Source: Paracoccaceae bacterium | GTDB taxonomy: Bacteria; Pseudomonadota; Alphaproteobacteria; Rhodobacterales; Rhodobacteraceae | DNA: 6,132 nucleotides | NCBI GenBank assembly: GCA_002746395.1 | Contig: NVXA01000001.1 | Location: 312,937-319,068, forward strand | Reading direction: 5' to 3' | Part shown: one piece after another, positions 5,243-6,132 of the stretch | Position numbering within the stretch: the stretch's first letter is position 1 | How the letters are laid out: every line of letters begins with the position of its first letter | Program-made: the position numbers and the translations under genes | Notes under the pieces: model-generated | What the model was told of the DNA's origin: nothing | Database searches by the model: none | The model's input: only the letters and a program-made list of their open reading frames with translations

Positions 5243-6132
5243 ATGAAGCTCAAAAGTATTCTAATTAGTGCAACCGCCCTCGTGGCTGTTAGTGCTGCTG
5301 CCGCTAGCGCAGGTTCGATCACGGTCGTATCTTGGGGGGGTGCATATACAAAATCACAGGTCGAGGCATATCACAAACCTTGGATCGCCGAGACGGGCAA
5401 CCAGATCGTTTCCGAGGATTACAACGGTGGCTTGGCCGAAGTTAAAGCGCAGGTGGAAGCCGGCAACGTAACTTGGGACTTGGTCGACGTTGAACTTTCC
5501 GACGCGATCCGCGGTTGTGACGAAGGCCTGCTGGAAGAAATGGACCTGTCCATGCTGCCAGACGGTGCTGACGGCAGCTCCGCCGCAGACGATTTCCTTG
5601 AAGGTGCCCTAAGCGAATGTGCAGTTGCAAACATCGTTTGGTCAACAATCTTCGCCTACGACAGTGAAAAGACACCTGGCGTTGACAGCATCGACGATCT
5701 GTTTGATCTCGAAGCGTTCCCGGGAAAACGCGGCTTGCGTAAAGGTGCTAAATCCGTTCTGGAAATGGCGCTAATGGCTGACGGCGTTCCTGCATCCGAA
5801 GTATACGCCGTGCTTGATACCGACGAAGGCGTTGATCGTGCGTTTGCGAAACTAGACACCATTAAAGATCAGGTTGTTTGGTGGGAATCCGGCGCGCAGC
5901 CTCCGCAGCTTTTGGCTGATGGCGAAGTCGTCATGACTACGGCGTACAACGGTCGTATCTTCAATGCCGCCGTTGCCGAAGGTAAACCTTTCGAGGTTGT
6001 CTGGGATGGTCAAATCATGGACTTCGACCTTTGGGTAATTCCAAAAGGCGCGCCAAACAAAGACCTCGCGATGGAGTTCGTTGCCTATTCCACAGGCACA
6101 CAGCGTCTGGCAGATCAGGCTTCCTGGATCTC
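5243..6132 (+). CDS. Periplasmic solute-binding protein of a PotD/PotF-like ABC importer (3' end outside window)
   Basis: The first 296 codons are visible; the family usually has about 340-370. MKLKSILISA followed by a hydrophobic alanine/valine stretch and AASA-GS is a Sec signal peptide with probable cleavage after A23. The mature protein opens with ITVVSWGGAYTKSQVEAY (26-43), typical of the PotD-like solute-binding family, and contains NGGLAEVKAQVEAGNVTWDL (61-80), TTAYNGRIFNA (232-242) and VVWDGQIMDFDLWVIPKGAP (252-271). Aromatic residues W213, W214 and W254 with D260/D262 are candidates for the ligand pocket, by analogy with the tryptophans and acidic residues that hold polyamines in PotD. 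C92 and C126 may form a disulfide in the periplasm. The ATG at 5243 has GGGAGA with 6-nt spacing, stronger than the site of the ATPase gene. Ligand could be putrescine, spermidine or another small cationic or amino compound. Confidence 0.93.
   Translation, partial: MKLKSILISATALVAVSAAAASAGSITVVSWGGAYTKSQVEAYHKPWIAETGNQIVSEDYNGGLAEVKAQVEAGNVTWDLVDVELSDAIRGCDEGLLEEMDLSMLPDGADGSSAADDFLEGALSECAVANIVWSTIFAYDSEKTPGVDSIDDLFDLEAFPGKRGLRKGAKSVLEMALMADGVPASEVYAVLDTDEGVDRAFAKLDTIKDQVVWWESGAQPPQLLADGEVVMTTAYNGRIFNAAVAEGKPFEVVWDGQIMDFDLWVIPKGAPNKDLAMEFVAYSTGTQRLADQASWI

Overview
The window looks like an ordinary chromosomal segment of an alphaproteobacterium, most likely of the Rhodobacterales/Roseobacter type. 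Three things point that way: a COQ9-family gene divergent from rpsU, the particular alphaproteobacterial form of a fold-type IV aminotransferase, and a PotA/PotD-like transporter whose proteins resemble those of marine roseobacters. This placement is inferred from recognised protein families; no database search was run. Base composition looks moderate, around 50% GC by eye, and lower in the stretch after the tRNA.

Left part (1-1992): three minus-strand genes form a tight operon in the order COQ9-like protein, fold-type IV (branched-chain type) aminotransferase, NAD(P)H:quinone oxidoreductase (cut by the window edge). Gaps are 3 and 9 nt, and each downstream ribosome-binding site lies in or against the preceding stop codon. 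The first and last genes share a quinone theme (ubiquinone synthesis, quinone reduction). Divergent from them is rpsU (ribosomal protein S21). The 104-bp spacer appears to hold two opposing promoters that share one palindromic -10 hexamer, CTATAG.

Middle part (2043-4053): rpsU ends at a probable intrinsic terminator. A minus-strand gene follows for an uncharacterised protein resembling a GT-A glycosyltransferase, with a DTD motif and a GTG start. Divergent from it is a complete tRNA-Arg (anticodon CCG, CCA encoded). Next come a small three-helix membrane protein of unknown function and 266 bp of non-coding DNA that ends in an exact tandem duplication of a 26-bp unit.

Right part (4054-6132): the start of a polyamine-type ABC importer operon on the plus strand, comprising a PotA-like ATPase (TTG start) and a PotD/PotF-like periplasmic binding protein that runs off the window. 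Permease genes are expected just outside. The 100-bp spacer between the two genes carries a strong stem-loop, a possible internal promoter and a 6-bp inverted repeat, which together could let the binding protein be made in excess over the ATPase.

I found no CRISPR array, insertion sequence, toxin-antitoxin pair or defence system. The most interesting items are the 26-bp tandem duplication just before the transporter, the shared -10 element, and the two proteins of unknown function beside the tRNA.
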